In this document: piece after piece, positions 13,060-15,661 of the stretch | How positions within the stretch are numbered: position 1 is the first letter of the stretch | How the letters are laid out: each line of letters starts with the position of its first letter | NCBI GenBank assembly: GCA_036501535.1 | Contig: DASYAE010000229.1 | Span: 1-15,661, forward strand | Source of the DNA: DASYAE01 sp036501535 | GTDB taxonomy: Bacteria; Actinomycetota; Actinomycetes; Streptomycetales; Catenulisporaceae | Direction of reading: 5' to 3' | Length of the DNA: 15,661 bases | Program-made: the position numbers and the translations under genes | Notes under the pieces: model-generated | The model's input: the letters and a program-made list of their open reading frames with translations, nothing else | Told to the model about the DNA's origin: nothing | Databases searched by the model: none

Positions 13060-13389
13060 GTCGGCGGGGCCGGCGCGCGGGCCGTTGCGGGGGCGGAGAC
13101 TCGGGCCGCCACGCAGGCCGACGCGCACGCCGCTACTTAACCTGCCACGCACGCCGCGACGCAGGCCGGTACGACGGTCCTCGCTCTCGACCTCGGCCTC
13201 GCCTACGCCCCCGGCCTTCCCCTCAGCCCCGTCCCGACCCTCCGGGTGCCCCCAGAAAATGTCACGTCTCTGATTCGAACGCCACTGTCGAGCCTGCACA
13301 GCAGCACATATGCGCTTCGCCTGTATGCCCACTGCGTTCGCGGCCGCCACGCCACGCGCCAAACTCGTCCTCCTCGGCCCCGCCGGCGA
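13060..13389. other. Intergenic region between the GH18-like and MBL-fold genes
   Basis: 330 nt. An open minus-strand frame crosses it without a recognisable domain and with a rare TTA codon, so I treat it as non-coding. A 10-bp direct repeat ACGCAGGCCG occurs at 13111-13120 and 13159-13168. The AT-rich word TTAAGT (minus strand, 13140-13135) might be part of a promoter for the GH18-like gene. Confidence 0.45.
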
Positions 13390-14490
13390 TCAGCGCGCGG
13401 CGTCGACGGTGTCCAGCCAGCGAGCGATGCCGACCACGTTCGCTGAAGACGAGCTCAGCGCCTCGAACTTCGCGGCGACCTCCGGGCGCGCAATCAGGTC
13501 AGCGTAACGCTCACGGGTCTTCTCACGCACCATCGCGACCGCATGGTCGACATCGAACGCGACAGCCGCACCTGCGCCGCCAACACCAGCACCGCCGCCT
13601 GCCTCGCCGCCGCCTTCGCCAGCGCCGCCAACCGAGCCACCACGCGCACCGCCCGCGCCGCCCTCCCCACCATCAACCTGCCGCCGCGAGTTCCGCACGA
13701 GGTCGACCCAAACCCGCATCTCCTCCGCCGCGCGCTCCAACGACTCCCCCACCCGAGTGATCGGCCCATAATGCGAAAAGAGCAGCCTCGTCCCGCCAAG
13801 ATCACCCATCCGCCGCAACGACGCGACCGCCAGATCCAGATCGAAGTCCGGCGGCGGAGTAGCAGGCACCATCGCCCCGCTCCGCCCATCGCCACCGATC
13901 CCGGTCATCAGATCAGCGTCATCCGGCGGAATGTAGAGCCCGGAAGCGTCCCCCACATAGAGGTCCCCGGTCACCGAGTCGACCAGCCCCAGATGATGCC
14001 GCGCATGCCCCGGCGTGTGATGCGCCTCCAACCGCCGCCCCCCGCCAAGGTCGACCGCCCCCACCACCCCGATCGCATCAATCCGCTCCGCCGCCGTCGG
14101 CAGCAGCTCACCGAACAACTCATCCATCTGGGTGCCGAAAACCCGCCGCGCACTCGCCATCAGCCGTGACGGATCCGCCAAATGCCGCGCCCCAGAGTCC
14201 TGCACCACAATCCGCGCCCGCGGATACGCCGCCGCCAGATCCCCCACGCCCCCAGCATGATCCAGATGAACGTGCGTAACCACGATCGTCGCCAAGTCGT
14301 CCGGCCCAACCCCCAGCCCACCAAGCGCCGCCCGCACCACAGGCGCAGAAGTCGCCGTCCCCGTCTCCACAAGGCACGGCCGGTCTCCCCGAATCAAATA
14401 CGCGGCGGTGATCCCGTCATACCCCGACATCGCCGTATCGATCAGAAAGACCTCGGCCCCCAACTCCCGCACCTGCGGCTTCATCGCCAT
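13390..14490 (-). CDS. MBL-fold metallo-hydrolase with glycine-rich insert
   Basis: 366-aa metallo-beta-lactamase-fold hydrolase. Zinc ligands are visible: THVHLDH (72-78; His73, His75, Asp77, His78), His162 in TPGHA, Asp181 in YVGDA and His240 in FSHYGP. This is a complete dinuclear site of the glyoxalase II-like type. After the catalytic domain (about 1-272), a stretch at 274-307 is almost pure Gly/Ala/Glu, followed by a C-terminal helical segment (310-366) that may act as a lid or dimerisation part. The ATG at 14490 is preferred. It has no Shine-Dalgarno site, but TAGATT lies 7 nt upstream, so the mRNA may be leaderless; ATG at 14484 is the alternative. It is divergent from tRNA-Pro. Substrate unknown; a thioester or lactone hydrolase is possible but unproven. 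Confidence 0.9.
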   Translation of the reverse strand: MAMKPQVRELGAEVFLIDTAMSGYDGITAAYLIRGDRPCLVETGTATSAPVVRAALGGLGVGPDDLATIVVTHVHLDHAGGVGDLAAAYPRARIVVQDSGARHLADPSRLMASARRVFGTQMDELFGELLPTAAERIDAIGVVGAVDLGGGRRLEAHHTPGHARHHLGLVDSVTGDLYVGDASGLYIPPDDADLMTGIGGDGRSGAMVPATPPPDFDLDLAVASLRRMGDLGGTRLLFSHYGPITRVGESLERAAEEMRVWVDLVRNSRRQVDGGEGGAGGARGGSVGGAGEGGGEAGGGAGVGGAGAAVAFDVDHAVAMVREKTRERYADLIARPEVAAKFEALSSSSANVVGIARWLDTVDAAR

Positions 14491-14497
14491 GCCCGCC

Positions 14498-14503
14498 AAT
14501 CTA
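14498..14503 (-). promoter_or_regulatory. Possible -10 box for leaderless MBL-fold mRNA
   Basis: TAGATT on the minus strand (14503-14498), 7 nt before the ATG at 14490. A TANNNT box at this distance is the usual sign of leaderless transcription in actinobacteria. No good -35 is seen. Confidence 0.45.
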
Positions 14504-14533
14504 CCGGCGCGCCGCGCCGCCCGGGCATCCCAG

Positions 14534-14563
14534 GTGAAACACCCCTCCGAAATGCGGTAAGGT
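14534..14563 (+). promoter_or_regulatory. Candidate tRNA-Pro promoter
   Basis: GTGAAA (14534-14539), 18-nt spacer, TAAGGT (14558-14563). TAAGGT is a good TANNNT -10; the -35 matches TTGACA at four of six positions. Start near 14570, about 40 nt before the tRNA. Confidence 0.45.
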
Positions 14564-14610
14564 TCTACCCGGTTGATCCGGCCACATCACCGCTCGAGTG
14601 CACCGCCCGA

Positions 14611-14687
<77 letters not shown>

Positions 14688-14730
14688 CAAGGCCAGCACT
14701 TGAGCAAGTGATATGACCAGGTCAGTCATA
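14688..14730. other. Palindrome-rich segment after tRNA-Pro, candidate att region
   Basis: It contains CACTTG-AG-CAAGTG (14697-14710), TGACC-A-GGTCA (14714-14724) and an overlapping pair TATGAC (14712-14717) / GTCATA (14725-14730). Short palindromes between a tRNA 3' end and an integrase gene often serve as arm sites for integrase or its accessory factors. The att core itself would be the 3' part of the tRNA. The right-hand copy of the att core is outside the window. Confidence 0.5.
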
Positions 14731-14743
14731 GTAAGCAGTTCCA

Positions 14744-14783
14744 TTCAGGGCCTGACTCCGACGCTCCGGAGTCAGGCCCTGAA
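14744..14783. terminator. Long hairpin, probable terminator of the integrase gene
   Basis: Perfect 17-bp inverted repeat at 14744-14760 and 14767-14783 around a 6-nt loop (ACGCTC); the arms begin TTCAGGGCCTGACTCC. It lies 24 nt beyond the integrase stop. No T tract follows on either strand, but the stem is very stable. It would also stop read-through from tRNA-Pro. Confidence 0.72.
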
Positions 14784-14807
14784 CTTGTTGAGTGACTAGC
14801 TGGGTGA

Positions 14808-15661
14808 CTAAGCCGCTTCGGGTGACTCCGGGAACAGCCGGTCCATGACCTGTGCGCCCTCCAAGAGGACGGGCCGGATCTGCTTGCGGTAGACGGTCTC
14901 GGTCACGGCTGTGCTGCTGTGTCCGACCAAGCGGGAGATCTGCTCCAGCGGCATTCCGTCCGCGGAGAGCAGCGAGACGAAGCTGTGGCGCAGCTCGCGC
15001 GGCGTCCACTCCTTCGACCTGAGGCCGGCTGTGCACAGCACCGTGCGGAAGTCGCGGCGCACGTTGGCTGCGTCCAGCGGCTCACCGGTGTGTGAGGCGA
15101 ACACCACGTCCTCATCGGCCCACGTGCGGCCGGTGTTGGCGCGCCAGAGGTTCTGTCGCTCGCCGTGCGCGGCCAGGGCATCGACGGCGCGCTTCGGCAT
15201 GGCGAGCGTGCGGCGCGACTTGCGCGTCTTGGTGTCTCCGCCGACACGCACCGAGCGCCACACCATGATGGAGGGCGGAACCGGCGGCGTGGCGCGCGGC
15301 TTGCCCACCAAGTCGACGTGCGACCAGGTCAGCGCGCGCAACTCCTCGGTCCGGGCGCCGATGAGCAGCGAGAGCACGATGTAGGCGTGCAGCGGCGAGG
15401 CCTCCGCGGCGTTGAGAACCGCCTCGGCTTGCTCGAACGTGAGCGCCTTGGACGGCCGGCCCTCGCGTCCGGTCGGTACCTCGCACAGCAGCGCGACGTT
15501 GCGCTTGACCTTGTCACGGGACTGCGCGCGGGCGATGATGCGCTTGAGGATGGAGCGAACGTCGCGCAGCGTGTTCGTGCTGAGGTCCGCGGCCTTATCC
15601 TCAAGCCACTGGTCGAGGTCTTCGGCGGTCAGCTCCCGCAGCTTGCGGCCCCCGAAGACGG
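14808..15661 (-). CDS. int: Tyrosine recombinase/integrase, 5' end outside window
   Basis: 283 aa are visible from the first full codon at 15659; the N-terminus lies beyond the right edge. The visible part covers the end of the core-binding domain (1-70) and the whole catalytic domain. Catalytic residues: Arg103 in GARTEEL, Lys147 in TKTRKSRR, Arg224 in RELRHSF, His247 in VGHS and the nucleophile Tyr257 in VYRKQ. The box II His is replaced by Arg221, as in many actinobacterial integrases with a PRELRHS motif. It catalyses site-specific insertion and excision of a mobile element (prophage or actinomycete integrative element). The stop is tRNA-proximal, so the element should extend to the right. 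The stop region carries a GTGACTA direct repeat (14792-14798, 14804-14810). Which kind of element it is cannot be seen here. Confidence 0.93.
   Translation of the reverse strand, partial: VFGGRKLRELTAEDLDQWLEDKAADLSTNTLRDVRSILKRIIARAQSRDKVKRNVALLCEVPTGREGRPSKALTFEQAEAVLNAAEASPLHAYIVLSLLIGARTEELRALTWSHVDLVGKPRATPPVPPSIMVWRSVRVGGDTKTRKSRRTLAMPKRAVDALAAHGERQNLWRANTGRTWADEDVVFASHTGEPLDAANVRRDFRTVLCTAGLRSKEWTPRELRHSFVSLLSADGMPLEQISRLVGHSSTAVTETVYRKQIRPVLLEGAQVMDRLFPESPEAA

Noticed and set aside
13060..13362. Extension of the GH18-like protein upstream to TTG 13362
   Set aside because: It contains a TTA codon and Gly/Arg-rich sequence without a domain, and would place about 110 residues before the membrane segment.

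Overview
The window looks like a chromosomal segment of a high-GC, Gram-positive actinobacterium. Coding regions have G/C-rich third positions and many GTG starts, and Shine-Dalgarno sequences of the GGAGG type sit before several genes. An ECF41 sigma factor, a SNF2/SWIM pair, a trypsin-like exoprotease and a tRNA-Gly/tRNA-Cys pair all fit a Streptomyces/Catenulispora-like lineage. I cannot name the genus from sequence alone.

Layout, left to right. (1) 25-909 (-): secreted trypsin-like serine protease. (2) 1257-1501 (+): tRNA-Gly(GCC) and tRNA-Cys(GCA), followed by two hairpins. (3) 1502-2194: a less GC-rich stretch without a convincing gene. (4) 2195-4760 (+): a SAM-dependent methyltransferase, then a two-gene unit of an NmrA-like NAD(P)-binding oxidoreductase/epimerase and an ECF41-type sigma factor. 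A TGTCACG-N16-CGTC element just before the oxidoreductase suggests that the sigma factor drives its own operon. (5) 9011-4805 (-): a large SNF2-family ATPase followed 43 nt later by a SWIM zinc-finger protein, a probable DNA-associated machine. (6) 9375-10462 (-): a TetR regulator and a small MTH1187/DUF77 protein, divergent from (7) 10684-11964 (+): an MFS exporter. Their 221-nt intergenic region has two facing promoters whose -35 boxes both overlap one palindrome. (8) 13059-12016 (-): membrane-anchored or secreted GH18-like barrel protein. (9) 14490-13390 (-): MBL-fold hydrolase with a glycine-rich insert. (10) 14611-14687 (+): tRNA-Pro(GGG). (11) 14808 to the right edge (-): tyrosine integrase, cut by the window edge.

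The strongest functional units are the ECF41/oxidoreductase operon with its apparent cognate promoter, the TetR/MFS efflux module with a shared operator, and the SNF2-SWIM pair. The right end has the typical architecture of an integrative element in a tRNA gene: the integrase is adjacent to the 3' end of an intact tRNA-Pro, with palindromes in between. The boundary between core chromosome and mobile DNA is therefore probably at about 14687. I see no CRISPR array, insertion sequence or rRNA.
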